From contig CAWGLN010000002.1 of assembly GCA_963823435.1 (NCBI GenBank), forward strand, positions 363,078-427,077: a stretch of 64,000 nucleotides of DNA. The letters run 5' to 3'. Both the position numbers and the translations under genes were made by a program. Under the pieces are notes generated by a model. The model was given only the letters and a program-made list of their open reading frames with translations. It was not told the origin of the DNA and ran no database searches. This stretch comes from CAKZML01 sp963823435 (GTDB lineage Bacteria > Pseudomonadota > Gammaproteobacteria > Steroidobacterales > BM003). Positions 8,654 to 18,553 of the stretch are shown one piece after another. How positions within the stretch are numbered: position 1 is the stretch's first letter; the number at the start of each line of letters is the position of its first letter.

Positions 8654-9446
8654 ATGTTTCAATCCAGTCCAGAACATATGAATGTCACGATAAAAACCCC
8701 CGAAGAACAGGACAAGATGCGCATTGCCGGACGTCTGGCGGCCCAGGTCCTGGACATGATAGGCGAGCATGTCCAGGCAGGTGTGACTACCGGCGAACTT
8801 GACGCGATCTGCCACGAATTCATGGTCAACACGCTGAATTGCGTCCCGGCTCCGCTGAATTACAAGGGCTTCCCAAAAAGCATATGCACCTCGGTAAATC
8901 ACGTGGTTTGCCACGGCATCCCCGGGGACAAACGCCTGAAAAACGGCGATTGCATCAATATCGATATCACCGTAATCAGGGACGGCTATCACGGAGACAC
9001 CAGCCGCATGTTTACCGTGGGCAAGGTTCCGGTGCAGGCGGAGCGCCTGATCCGGGTCACGCACGAGGCCATGTGCGAAGGCATACGACAGATTCGCGCC
9101 GGCGCACGCCTGGGCGATATCGGCCACGCCGTGCAAAGCTATGCCGAAGCCCGCCACTACTCCATCGTGCGCGAGTACTGTGGCCACGGCATCGGCCTCG
9201 TTTTCCACGAAGATCCCGCAGGTCCTGCATTATGGCAAGCCAGGTCATGGCATGCTGCTCCAGGAAGGCATGACGTTCACTGTGGAGCCCATGATCAATG
9301 CCGGACGCAGGGACGTGAAACTGCTGCCGGACGGCTGGACCGTGGTGACCAAGGATCATTCCTTGTCGGCTCAGTGGGAGCACACCGTTCTGGTTACCGC
9401 AGAAGGTTATGAAGTGCTTACCCTGGGCGCCAGCGGCGAGATGTGA
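8654..9446 (+). CDS. map: Methionine aminopeptidase type I (one frame break)
   Basis: Removes the initiator methionine from nascent proteins; a two-metal enzyme. Divergent from rpsB, a common arrangement. Start 8654 has AGAGGG just upstream; ATG 8678 (MNVTIKTPEEQ) is an alternative. Metal and active-site elements are all present across two frames: HGIPGD, NIDITVIRDGYHGDTS, GHGIGLVFHEDP, then in the second frame TVEPMI and the final WEHTVLV. The frame breaks at the CCC run near 9213-9215; removing one C restores HEDPQVLHYGKPGHGMLL. About 264 residues when corrected. Confidence 0.93.
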
Positions 9447-12142
9447 GTGGGCGCCACCGCACGCAAGCAAAGCATAGACCCTGAAGGCAAACTGCGCGCC
9501 TTGCTGACCGGGCTGGACCAGGGCCTGGCTGCGCGCGAGCCGGCTACTGCCTGCTTCAAGGACTGCCTGGACAAGGTATCCGGCCATCTCGAAAAGGCAT
9601 TTCTGGAAGGCACCCCGGTTGAACCCCTGGTGGCAGGGAGAGCATGGGTGGTCGACGAGGTCCTGCTGCGCGCCTGGAACCATCACCTTGGCCAGCCCCC
9701 CGAATTGTCCCTGCTCGCGGTAGGGGGTTATGGGCGCGGGGAACTGCATCCTGCCTCGGATATTGATGTCACGGTATTGACGCCGGAAACCGGCGCCGCC
9801 CCCTGGACCGGGCAACTGGAAGCTTTCTTTACCTTTTTATGGGACATCGGGCTGGAGGTCGGCCAAAGTGTGCGTAGCATTTCACAATGTGAGCAGGAAG
9901 CCGCCGCAGATGTCACCGTGGCCACTACCTTGATGGAATCGACGACTGCTGGCCGGCTCGCTTGAACAACTGCAGCAGATGCTGGAGCGTACCGGACCCG
10001 ACAAGATCTGGCCCTCGCGAGACTTTTTCGCCGCCAAGCGCGAGGAACAACTTCAGCGTCATCACCGTTTTTACGACACGGCCTACAACCTGGAGCCGAA
10101 CGTCAAGGGCGGCCCGGGCGGGCTGCGCGATATCCAGATAATCGGCTGGGTGGCAAAGCGGCATTTTGGCGCCGAGACCCTGGACGAACTGGTATCCCAC
10201 GGGTTCCTGACCCGCAAGGAACTGCGTCGCCTGCGCGCCGGGCAGACATTCCTTTGGACCGTGCGTTTTGCCCTGCATGTGTTTACCCGGCGACGGGAGG
10301 ATCGACTTCTGTTCGATCACCAGACCCGGATCGCCGAGTTGCTGGACTACGAGGACGCCTCAAACAGCCTCGCGGTGGAGCAGTTCATGCAACGCTATTA
10401 CCGCACGGTAAAGGAACTGTCGCGACTGAACGAGATGCTGCTGCAACTGTTCGAAGAAGCAATTCTTGCTCGATCCGGAAGCGCCACCCTCCTCGATCAA
10501 CGCCAGCTTCCAGGTTCGCAACGGCTATCTCGAAATACGCTATGAGGACGTGTTCCTGGAGAAGCCCGTCGGCCCTGCTGGAAATGTTCTCGTTGCTGCA
10601 GCAGCACCCGGAACTCAAGGGCGTCAGCGCCGAACACCATCCGCGAGGTGCGTGACGCACTTGAGTTCGGTGGACGAGGAATTCAGGCAAAGCCCTCGCA
10701 ACCACCGCCTGTTCATGGACATCCTGCGAGCCCCCCTGGGTGTCACCCATGAACTGAGGCGTATGAATCTGTATGGCGTCATCGGTCGTTACATCCCCGC
10801 CTTCGAACGGGTGGTCGGACGTATGCAATACGACCTGTTTCATGCCTACACGGTGGACGAACACACGATGTTCGTGGTCAGCAATCTGCGCCGTTTTGCG
10901 CTGCAACGGTTCGATCACGAGTTCCCCGTCTGCAGCATGATCATGCAGGCCCTGCCCAAGCCTGAACTGGCGTATCTGGCCGGTCTTTTCCATGATATCG
11001 GCAAGGGTCGGGGTGGCAATCATTCGGAACTTGGCGCCGCGATCGCCGAGGCCTTCTGCCTGGAGCAGGGACTCAGCCGCTATGAGGCGCGTCTGGTTGC
11101 CTGGCAGGTCAGTCACCACCTGCTGCTATCTACCACGGCCCAGAAAAAGGATATCAGCGATCCCGCGGTGATCCATGAATTTGCGCTGACCGTCGGCGAC
11201 CAGGTCCATCTGGATTACCTGTACCTGCTGACCGTCGCGGATGTGCGTGGCACGAATCCGAAATTATGGAATTCATGGAAAGCCAACCTGTTTGAGGAAC
11301 TGTACAAACGCACCAAGGTGGTGTTGCGCAGGGGCCTGGAAATCCCGATCGACCGGGACGAATTGATTGCCGACCACAAGCAGCAGGCGCTGGTGTTGCT
11401 GGCCGATGCACCCAGCAGCCAGGCAGACCGGGACCGGGTATGGGACGGATTCAATGATGATTATTTTCTTACCCACTCGCCGGAGGAAATCAGCTGGCAC
11501 ACGCAACTGCTTGCCGAGCACCAGGACGGGCAGGACAAGATCCGGGTGGCGGTACGGGAGATGCCCCAGCGTGGAGGTATTTCCGTGGTGGTCTACGCAC
11601 CCAGCCAGGTCATCACCTTTGCACCGGTCACCGGCGCCCTGGATGACCTGGGGCTGAGTATTCATGACGCGCGTCTGGCTCCGGCCGGCAGCGGTTATTC
11701 GCTGAGTAGCTACGTGGTGCTGGAGCAATCGACCACCGTCGGCGAAAAAGAAGAACGCCTGGAGGAAATCCGTTCGGTTATGCACGACGCCATACAGCGC
11801 TTCGATATCAATGCGCCCCGCGTTACCCGCAGGGTGCCCAGGCAGGTGCGTATGTTCAGCACGCCCACACGGGTCGAGTTCAGCGACGACAAGGCCCACG
11901 CCCGCACCGTCATGGAGCTTATTACCGGTGATCGTCCGGGCCTCGCCTCGCAAGTGGGGCGGGTGATGTTATCCCTGGGCATACGCCTGATTAACGCCAA
12001 GATCAGCACGGTAGGCGAGCGGGCGGAGGACGTATTTTTCCTGTGTGATCGAAAGCAACGTCCATTGACCCTGGAGCTTCGTGAAAATCTGAAGCAAAGG
12101 TTACTGGACGAACTGGACGACCAGGCCGGCACGCGCCGATAA
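9447..12142 (+). CDS. glnD: GlnD bifunctional uridylyltransferase/uridylyl-removing enzyme (about five frame breaks)
   Basis: Senses glutamine and uridylylates or deuridylylates PII proteins. Begins with GTG right after the map stop. In order: nucleotidyltransferase motif (GGYGRGELHPASDIDV, ~95-110), GlnD linker (NVKGGPGGLRDIQ), HD domain (HDIGKGRGGNH), and two ACT domains at the C-terminus (ELITGDRPGLASQVGRVM). Frame breaks near 9942, 10464, 10566, 10632 and 10670; each is mended by deleting one base (for example MES..LLAGSLEQLQQM, AILLDPEAPPS, PSALLEMFSLLQQHPELKGVSA). Corrected length ~895 residues, matching the family. Probably intact in the organism. Confidence 0.93.
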
Positions 12143-12189
12143 CACCACCATTTTTTCCCAACCGGACTCATGCAAGGAATCCTTCGACC

Positions 12190-13028
12190 ATGACGCTTCT
12201 GCAAGACCAGATCAACCAGGCCTGGGAACAACGCGACACCTTGTCTCCGAAAAACACGCCTGTCGCCGTTGCCCAGGCCATCGACATCGGCCCTGGACAT
12301 GCTGGATACCGGTACGGTCCGGGTTGCGCAACCCGGGGCCGACGGCTGGATCGTCAATGAATGGCTGAAAAAGGCTGTACTGCTGTCTTTTCGTACGCGC
12401 GAAAACCGCAACATAAACGCGGGTTTCACCCGCTTCTATGACAAGGTCGATTTAAAATATTCAGACTATAGCGACCAGGACTTCCAGCGCGACCAGGTGC
12501 GCGTGGTCCCCCACGCGCTGGTACGTCGCGGCGCCTATGTCGCACCCGATGTGGTGCTTATGCCCTGTTACGTGAACATCGGCGCCCATGTCGGTTCCGG
12601 CACCATGATAGACACCTGGGCGACGGTGGGTTCCTGCGCGCAGATCGGAAGCAATGTCCACATTTCAGGCGGCGCCGGCATAGGCGGGGTACTCGAACCC
12701 TTGCAGGCCAGTCCGACCATCATCGAGGACAACTGCTTTATCGGCGCGCGTTCGGAAGTGGTGGAAGGCGTGATCGTGGAGCACGGTGCAGTCATTTCCA
12801 TGGGTGTGTTCCTGGGCCAGAGCACGCGCATTTATGACCGTGAGAACGATCGAGGTGCTTTACGGACGCGTACCCGCAGGCGCGGTGGTGGTGCCCGGCT
12901 CTCTGCCCGCCGCCAATGGCCGCTACAGCCTGGATTGTGCGGTTATCGTCAAGCGAGTGGACGAGAAAACCCGGGCCAAGGTAGGAATCAACGAATTGTT
13001 ACGCCAGGCAACCAGCGCTACAGCTTAG
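12190..13028 (+). CDS. dapD: DapD tetrahydrodipicolinate N-succinyltransferase (two frame breaks)
   Basis: Succinylates tetrahydrodipicolinate with succinyl-CoA in the lysine/diaminopimelate pathway; dapE, the later desuccinylase, is at 24.1 kb. Starts MTLLQDQINQAWEQRD at 12190. Left-handed beta-helix hexapeptides cover the middle (GAHVGSGTMIDTWATVGSCAQIG, HISGGAGIGGVLEP). Breaks near 12287 (extra G) and 12843 (extra A); corrected protein ~278 residues, the family length, ending KVGINELLRQATSATA. The stop TAG overlaps the first base of repeat copy B. glnD-dapD adjacency is usual in gammaproteobacteria. Confidence 0.93.
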
Positions 13029-13193
13029 GGAAGCCTCTGATTTATTCCGGCATGAAGCAGATTGGGAACGAAAAGAGTCGGATTCAGACGCCAATCGGTT
13101 GCACGTTGAGCCGGAGCTCGCGAAGATTGGCAACACAGAAGCTGGATTTTTTAGCCGCAAGAATCGGGTTTATGAATTGATCAGAAGCTCCCC
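13028..13193. repeat. Dispersed inverted repeat, copy B
   Basis: 166 bp, left end GGGAAGCCTCTGATTTATTC, right end GATCAGAAGCTCCCC. Its first G is the last base of the dapD stop codon. Interior matches the family, with the centre CGGTTGCACGTTGAGCCGG as its variable part. Fills most of the dapD-moaA spacer. Confidence 0.9.
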
Positions 13194-13219
13194 GGAGTTA
13201 TGATGGGTATACTTCCAGT

Positions 13220-13271
13220 GCGAACCGGGGAATGGTTCGCGTTTACCACAAGGGGTCCAGCAGACGACCCC
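13220..13271 (+). promoter_or_regulatory. Two-hairpin leader before moaA
   Basis: Two perfect stem-loops in tandem: GCGAACC-ggggaat-GGTTCGC (13220-13240) and GGGGTC-cagcagac-GACCCC (13252-13271), ending 16 nt before the moaA ATG. The position fits a transcript leader. It does not obviously match the known Moco riboswitch fold; a regulatory role is inference. Confidence 0.4.
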
Positions 13272-13287
13272 AGAGTAAGAAGCGACT

Positions 13288-14323
13288 ATGACAAGAATCT
13301 CATGCAGGCGAAGTTATCGACCAATTGGGCCGTCCGGCAAGGGATCTGCGTATCTCCGTGCTTGACCGGTGCAACTTCCGCTGCCCTTACTGCATGCCGG
13401 AGGACCAGTTCCCGGAAGGCTACCAGTTCCTGACACGCAAGCAGTGGCTGAACTTCGACGAAATTGAACGTCTCAGCAGGACTTTTCATCAAGCTGGGTG
13501 TGAGCAAGCTGCGTATCACTGGCGGCGAACCACTTCTGCGCCCGGATTTGCCTGAATTGATCGCCCGTCTGATCAAGCTCGAGGGCATTGATGACCTGGC
13601 GCTTGACAACCAATGGCACACTGTTGTCACGCATGGCAGGCGAACTGTCCGCGGCCGGACTCCATCGCGTGACCGTAAGCCTGGACAGCATGGACGAGCA
13701 GGTGTTCAGCAAGATGAGTGGTGGCCGGGGTAGTCTGGGCCAGGTGCTTGAAGGTATCCAGGCGGCCGCCGACGCAGGCCTGGGAATTAAGATCAACACG
13801 GTTGTTCAGCGTGGTATCAATGACCACACGCTTGCTGGACCTGCTGGAGCATTTTCGTGGCAGTGGACACATTGTTCGCTTCATTGAATTCATGGACGTG
13901 GGGACCTTGAATCACTGGGACCTGGCCAAGGTGGTGCCGGCCCGGGAATTGCGTGACATGATTCATGCACGCTGGCCCCTGGTTCCGCTGGAACATAATT
14001 ATCACGGTGAAGTCGCCAAGCGTTACACCTACGCCGATGGCGCGGGTGAAATCGGATTTATCACCTCGGTAACCGAGCCCTTTTGCGGCAATTGCAATCG
14101 AGCCAGGCTGTCCGCGGACGGCGAGATGTTTACCTGCCTGTTTGCCAACCGGGGCACTGACCTCAAGGGCGCCCTGCGCGGGGGCGCCAGCGACGAGCAA
14201 TTGCTGGAATTGATCGGCAAGGTCTGGCTGCATCGCAACGATCGCTATAGCAGCCAGCGCTCCATCGGCAAGGCCGCAGCTCAGGATCACGACCGGGTTG
14301 AGATGTATCACATCGGAGGTTGA
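13288..14323 (+). CDS. moaA: MoaA GTP 3',8-cyclase (four frame breaks)
   Basis: Radical-SAM enzyme for the first step of molybdenum-cofactor synthesis. The SAM cluster motif is CNFRCPYC; the C-terminal second cluster ligands are in EPFCGNCNRARLSADGEMFTC. Substrate-binding TGGEPLLRPDL is also visible. Breaks near 13296, 13494, 13604 and 13833 are each repaired by removing one base (for example LSRTFIKLGVSK, LALTTNGTLLSRM). With the first corrected, the protein starts MTRSHAGEVIDQLGRPARDL at ATG 13288; otherwise TTG 13325 would be the start. It ends YHIGG, the conserved GG tail, right before moaC. Confidence 0.92.
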
Positions 14324-14806
14324 ATGCTTACACATATCGATGCCGAAAATCGCCCGACCATGGTGGACGTCAGCGACAAGAACCCCAGCTTGCGTACGGC
14401 CATCGCCGAAGCAGTGGTAGTGCTTCCCGAAGAAATTCGGAAGCTGAGCCGTAACGGGGACCTGCATAGCGCCAAGGGCCCGGTGTTCCAGACTGCGATT
14501 ATTGCCGGAACCATGGCGGCCAAGCGTACCCATGATTTAATCCCCTTTTGCCACCCCCTGGGTATCGAAAGCTGCAAGATCGAGATTGAGCTCAACGACA
14601 ATTTCGAAGCCGTGATCCGATGTCGGGTCAAGGTGCATCACAAGACCGGGGTGGAAATGGAGGCGCTGACCGGTGCCAGCGTGGCGGCCCTGACGATCTA
14701 CGATATGTGCAAGGCCCTGTCGCACGATATCGTGATCAGGGATACCAGGCTTATTAGCAAAACCGGTGGCAAGAGCGATTTCCAGTCCGCCGGCCCTGGC
14801 AGCTGA
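14324..14806 (+). CDS. moaC: MoaC cyclic pyranopterin monophosphate synthase
   Basis: 160 residues, normal length, no frame break. Converts the MoaA product to cPMP. Family signatures: MVDVSDKNPSLRTA near the N-terminus, GTMAAKRTHDLIPFCHPL and VEMEALTGASVAALTIYDM carrying the catalytic Lys/His region. Its ATG directly follows the moaA stop, so the two are one transcript and probably translationally coupled. Confidence 0.96.
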   Translation: MLTHIDAENRPTMVDVSDKNPSLRTAIAEAVVVLPEEIRKLSRNGDLHSAKGPVFQTAIIAGTMAAKRTHDLIPFCHPLGIESCKIEIELNDNFEAVIRCRVKVHHKTGVEMEALTGASVAALTIYDMCKALSHDIVIRDTRLISKTGGKSDFQSAGPGS

Positions 14807-14817
14807 CAGTCAAGGTC

Positions 14818-15733
14818 ATGGATTTTACCTCCGCCACATTGCGCTATTGCTTCAACCCCTTCGAGTTTTGCATCGAAAGTGATACCCATGCCGACACCGA
14901 CCGGGCCGCCGATGCCATTGCCGAGCAACTGGCCGAGGACTACCGGGTGGCTATCGTGCGTTTGCACGACAAGCTTACCCAGTTGAGCCAGCGCTACGAC
15001 GAACCCTTTCACACCGTTGATATGCCTCGGGATCATCACCGCCTGCGTCGGCCGCTTGCGCCTGCTGGATGCCGATGTAGTGATCGTGTCCGGACCCTCA
15101 GGCGGCAACCTGGCCAAGGTTCTGCTCAGCGCGGATATCGACAATACGATCGCCGGCGCCATCACCTGCCTGCATGACCTGAAGAAGACAGCCAGTTTGA
15201 AACGGGCTGCCCGCAACGTCTCCAACTGGCTGGAACAACGCGCCAGCAAGGTACCGGTTTATGGCCTGCTGCTGGGCGGGAAGCGCGACCAGGGCGACGC
15301 CGTCGCCAAGGCCGCCACGCTTGCTCGGTAAGCGTCTGCGCCAGGACGTTTGTCTACGCACCCGGCGAGCCCAATGCGGACTATCCTTCCATCGACAAGC
15401 GTTTTCCGGATAACGGAATCATGGGCGCCATCCTCTCGGCCCAACTGGAACATCCCCAGGTCGCCTGGATGGTAATCGAATGCAAGTAACCTGGCGCTGC
15501 AGGAAGAGTGCATGCAGTTCATGCTGGAACATCGCAATCCGTTTCGCTATGTGACTGCGTTCAAGGGCAGTTCAAGTGAAGTTAGCGGTGACCTGTGCGG
15601 CATTTGGGAGCCCAAGAGTCACCGACGCTTGCTGGAGGGGTTGGGATGTGGCGTAAGCTGCCCGGAGGAACTGCTCGAGGGATCACCCCACAGTGCGCTG
15701 AAAGTACCCCGGCCGCCGAACAAGACTGGTTAG
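14818..15733 (+). CDS. MobA-like nucleotidyltransferase with an N-terminal MobB-like extension (frameshifted)
   Basis: Unclear gene inside the moa operon. After removing single bases near 15016, 15325, 15349 and 15490 it reads as ~300 residues. Residues 1-~145 (SATLRYCFNPFEFCIESD, DADVVIVSGPSGGN) look like a pseudo-P-loop domain; then VYGLLLGGK opens a MobA-type nucleotidyltransferase fold, continued by YPSIDKRFPDNGIMGAILSAQLEHP, FRYVTAFK and DLCGIWEPKS, typical of MobA-like proteins that attach GMP or CMP to molybdopterin. The usual SxRMGxDK signature after GGK is not recognisable (RDQGDAVAKAATL instead). A diverged or damaged MobA is the best reading. Confidence 0.55.
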
Positions 15734-15751
15734 AACCCGAATGGTCCACGC

Positions 15752-15997
15752 ATGAAAAAGACTTTACACATCCAGTATTTTGCACTGCTGCGAGAACAGG
15801 CGGGTGTGAATGAACAACAGTTGGACAGCGAGGCCCGTACACCGGCCCAATTGTACGACCAGCTTCGCATGGAGCATGGATTCAGCCTGTCACGCACGCA
15901 ACTGCGGGCGGTCGTCAACGAGGAATTCGTGAACTGGGAGCAAGCTCTCAATGATGGAGACCGCGTGGTGTTTATCCCGCCGGTAGCAGGCGGATGA
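15752..15997 (+). CDS. moaD: MoaD molybdopterin synthase small subunit
   Basis: 81 residues with a ubiquitin-like fold, ending in the essential double glycine (IPPVAGG) that carries the thiocarboxylate sulfur donated to precursor Z. Start MKKTLHIQYFALLREQ. The stop overlaps the moaE ATG (ATGA), as usual for this two-subunit enzyme. Confidence 0.95.
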   Translation: MKKTLHIQYFALLREQAGVNEQQLDSEARTPAQLYDQLRMEHGFSLSRTQLRAVVNEEFVNWEQALNDGDRVVFIPPVAGG

Positions 15998-16478
15998 AGC
16001 ATTTCGCGCTGACCGACATGGCGCTGGATGCCGACAACCTCAAGAGCGTCCTTGCGGGATCCGGCCGCCGGGAGGGTTTGTTTCATTCGAAGGCTGGGTG
16101 CGTAACGAGAACGAAGGTCGCACCGTTCACCGCCTCGAGTATGAGGCCTATGCCGCCATGGCGGAAAAGGAAGGTCTGCGTATCGTGGCGGAGGCGATCG
16201 AGCGCTTCGGTCTGAGTTCCGCCCTGTGTCTGCACCGGGTAGGTAGCCTTGAGATAGGCGATATGGCGGTCTGGGTAGGCGCCTGCTCGCCCCACCGGAG
16301 CGAAGCCTTCGAGGCCTGCCGCTTCATCATCGACCAGGTAAAGGTACGTGTGCCCATTTGGAAAAAGGAGCATTACGTCGACGGTGACTCCGGCTGGGTG
16401 AATTGCGAGCGTTGCGCCGAGCATGCTCACCCGCATGCTGCCGACCACGCACCCGCGGGCGGGAACCGCCACCGGTGA
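15994..16478 (+). CDS. moaE: MoaE molybdopterin synthase catalytic subunit (frameshifted)
   Basis: Large subunit of molybdopterin synthase. The first frame gives MKHFALTDMALDADNLKSVL; the second gives FEGWVRNENEGRTVHRLEYEAYAAMAEKE, HRVGSLEIGDMAVWV and the active-site segment RVPIWKKEHYVDGDSGWVN. The join at 16063-16085 needs two bases removed (one in a CC, one in a GGG run), yielding GSGAGGFVSFEGW. About 160 residues. The TGA stop overlaps the GTG of the next gene (GTGA). Confidence 0.92.
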
Positions 16479-17239
16479 CAGGACTGGCCCTGGCGTTCGC
16501 CCTGACCGCCTTCGCCTATGCCACCGTCGGTTTTGGCGGCGGCTCAACCTATAACGCCTTGCTGGCCCTGGCCGAGGTGGATTACCGACTGCTTCCGTTG
16601 CTCGCCCTGATTTGCAACATTATCGTGGTGACCGGGGGAAGCTGGCGTTCTTTGCGTGCGCGACTCGTACGCTGGTCACTCATCCTGCCTTTCGCGGTCA
16701 CCTCCATACCCATGGCCTGGCTGGGCGGGCAACTTCACGTTTCCCAGACATCGTTTTTTGGCCTGCTGGGGTTCTCCCTGTTGCTGAGTGGTCTGCGTAT
16801 GGCCCTGCGTGGGCCGCCAGAGCCACACCAGGTCCACGATCCGTCACCGGGCCGACTGTGGGCGTTGGGACTGCCCATGGGCGCGGTGCTGGGGCTGCTC
16901 GCCGGTATGGTGGGCATAGGTGGCGGCGTGTTCCTCGCGCCCCTGCTGCACGGTCTGCGCTGGGCGCCGGCCAGGATCATCAGCGGAAGTTGCTGTGTAT
17001 TTATCCTGCTCAATTCAGCCGCCGGGCTGAGCGGACAGGTAAGCAAATTGTACGGGGCACCCGAAAGCCCCGACCTGCAGCCCTACTACTGGCTGTTTGT
17101 CGCAGTATTTCTGGGCGGACAGATCGGCAGTCACATGGGGGTCAGGGTCCTGGGAGCCAGAACCCTGAGGCGACTTACCGGCGTACTGGTATTTTACGTG
17201 TCACTGCGATTGCTGTATCGCTGGCTTACCCTGTTATGA
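16475..17239 (+). CDS. TauE/SafE (TSUP) family membrane permease
   Basis: 254 residues from the GTG that overlaps the moaE stop; an upstream ATG at 16403 lies inside moaE and is less likely. Eight or so hydrophobic helices in two halves, with the family's glycine-rich repeats: AYATVGFGGGSTYNALLAL in the first half and GLLAGMVGIGGGVFLAPLL in the second. Characterised TSUP members move sulfite, sulfoacetate or other sulfur compounds. Its place inside a Moco operon, before moeA, suggests a link to Moco, such as sulfur supply or oxyanion movement, but the substrate cannot be read from sequence. Confidence 0.88.
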   Translation: MTGLALAFALTAFAYATVGFGGGSTYNALLALAEVDYRLLPLLALICNIIVVTGGSWRSLRARLVRWSLILPFAVTSIPMAWLGGQLHVSQTSFFGLLGFSLLLSGLRMALRGPPEPHQVHDPSPGRLWALGLPMGAVLGLLAGMVGIGGGVFLAPLLHGLRWAPARIISGSCCVFILLNSAAGLSGQVSKLYGAPESPDLQPYYWLFVAVFLGGQIGSHMGVRVLGARTLRRLTGVLVFYVSLRLLYRWLTLL

Positions 17240-17311
17240 GTCCAGCAGCCAGCGCCGTTGCCCTGTAACACGTCCGCTGCTTGGTTTGATCAATACGGAA
17301 CCGGGATTTAC

Positions 17312-18529
17312 ATGAACGAGAAATTGTTGAGCGTGACCGAGGCGGAATCGATTATCGGTTCCCGGTTGTTGCACTTCCCCTCCCAGGCCGCGCTGCTTGA
17401 CCAGGCCCTGGGGTCAGTGCTGACCGAAAAGGTTCTGGCCGAAAGGGACCAACCCCCGTTTGACCGGGTCACCATGGACGGCATTGCCATTGCCCACTCG
17501 GCTTTTGCCTCAGGTAGAAGGCATTTCGATATTGAGGGGGTGCAGGCCGCCGGCGCACGACCTTCCTGCCTGGGCGCGAGAGATGCCTGCATCGAGGTGA
17601 TGACGGGCGCCGTGCTGCCGGGTGGCTGCGATACCGTGATCGCCGTTGAGCGCATCCGGGTCGACAACGGTGTCGCCGTGCTTGAGGAGGGTTATCGCCC
17701 GGAGTCGGGGCAATTTATTCATCGCAAAGGCAGCGACTACCGCCAGGGCAGTTCTCTGCTGGAACCCGGGACGCGAATCGGTGTACCGGAAATCGCTATC
17801 CTGGCCGCCAATGGCAAGATCCGGGTGGGCATTGCGCGCAGTCCGCAAATCGCCATCATTTCCACGGGTGACGAGGTAGTCGAAATCGACCGGCCCGTGC
17901 TGGAACACCAGATTCGGCAGTCCAACTCCCACGCCATCATGGCCGCCCTGGTGGCCGCCGGACACAGGCAAAACAGCAGACTGCACCTGATGGATGATCG
18001 AGACAGTCTGCGCGAACAACTGGGTGCGGCGCTGGATGAGAACGAGGTGCTGATACTCAGTGGAGGCGTGTCCAGGGGGAAATTCGATTTCGTGCCCGAA
18101 ATCCTGGAGGAACTTGGCGTGGAGAAACACGTGCACCGGGTGGCTCAACGTCCCGGCAAACCCATGTGGTTTGGCACACGCGGCACACACCGGACGGTGT
18201 TCGCCCTGCCCGGAAATCCCGTCTCCACCCTGATATGCCTGCACCGCTACGTACTGCCGGCGCTGGCCGCAGGACTGGGCAAGGCGAACAGGGCGCCCCG
18301 AAAAGTCGCGCTGGCTGAGTCGGTAAGCTGTCCCGGCGCACTGACTGTCTTCCTGCCGGTTACCCTGGCCTCGGATGAGCAGGGTCGATTGCTTGGCCTG
18401 CCCCGGAAGACCAATACCTCCGGTGATTTTTCCAGCCTGGCGGGCAGCGACGGTTTCGTGGAACTGGCCGCGAAACAGGATGAATTTCCGGCAGGTTATG
18501 CGGCTGACTTCTATCCCTGGGCGGGCTAG
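17312..18529 (+). CDS. moeA: MoeA molybdopterin molybdenumtransferase
   Basis: 405 residues from ATG 17312 (MNEKLLSVTEAESII), the typical MoeA length; the frame is also open to 17258 but without a better start. Inserts molybdate into adenylylated molybdopterin. Motifs: PPFDRVTMDGIAI near the N-terminus, EVMTGAVLPGGCDTVI, ISTGDEVVEI, LSGGVSRGKFDF and FALPGNPVSTLICLHRYVLPAL. The last gene of the moa operon; it converges with pstB, only 24 bp separating the stops. Confidence 0.96.
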   Translation: MNEKLLSVTEAESIIGSRLLHFPSQAALLDQALGSVLTEKVLAERDQPPFDRVTMDGIAIAHSAFASGRRHFDIEGVQAAGARPSCLGARDACIEVMTGAVLPGGCDTVIAVERIRVDNGVAVLEEGYRPESGQFIHRKGSDYRQGSSLLEPGTRIGVPEIAILAANGKIRVGIARSPQIAIISTGDEVVEIDRPVLEHQIRQSNSHAIMAALVAAGHRQNSRLHLMDDRDSLREQLGAALDENEVLILSGGVSRGKFDFVPEILEELGVEKHVHRVAQRPGKPMWFGTRGTHRTVFALPGNPVSTLICLHRYVLPALAAGLGKANRAPRKVALAESVSCPGALTVFLPVTLASDEQGRLLGLPRKTNTSGDFSSLAGSDGFVELAAKQDEFPAGYAADFYPWAG

Positions 18530-18553
18530 CGAGCCAAGCCGCGTCTCAAATAT

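Noticed and set aside
9942..14000. Programmed frameshifting in glnD/moaA
   Set aside because: No slippery heptamer-plus-pseudoknot pattern, and many separate +1 sites spread over unrelated genes point to sequencing error.
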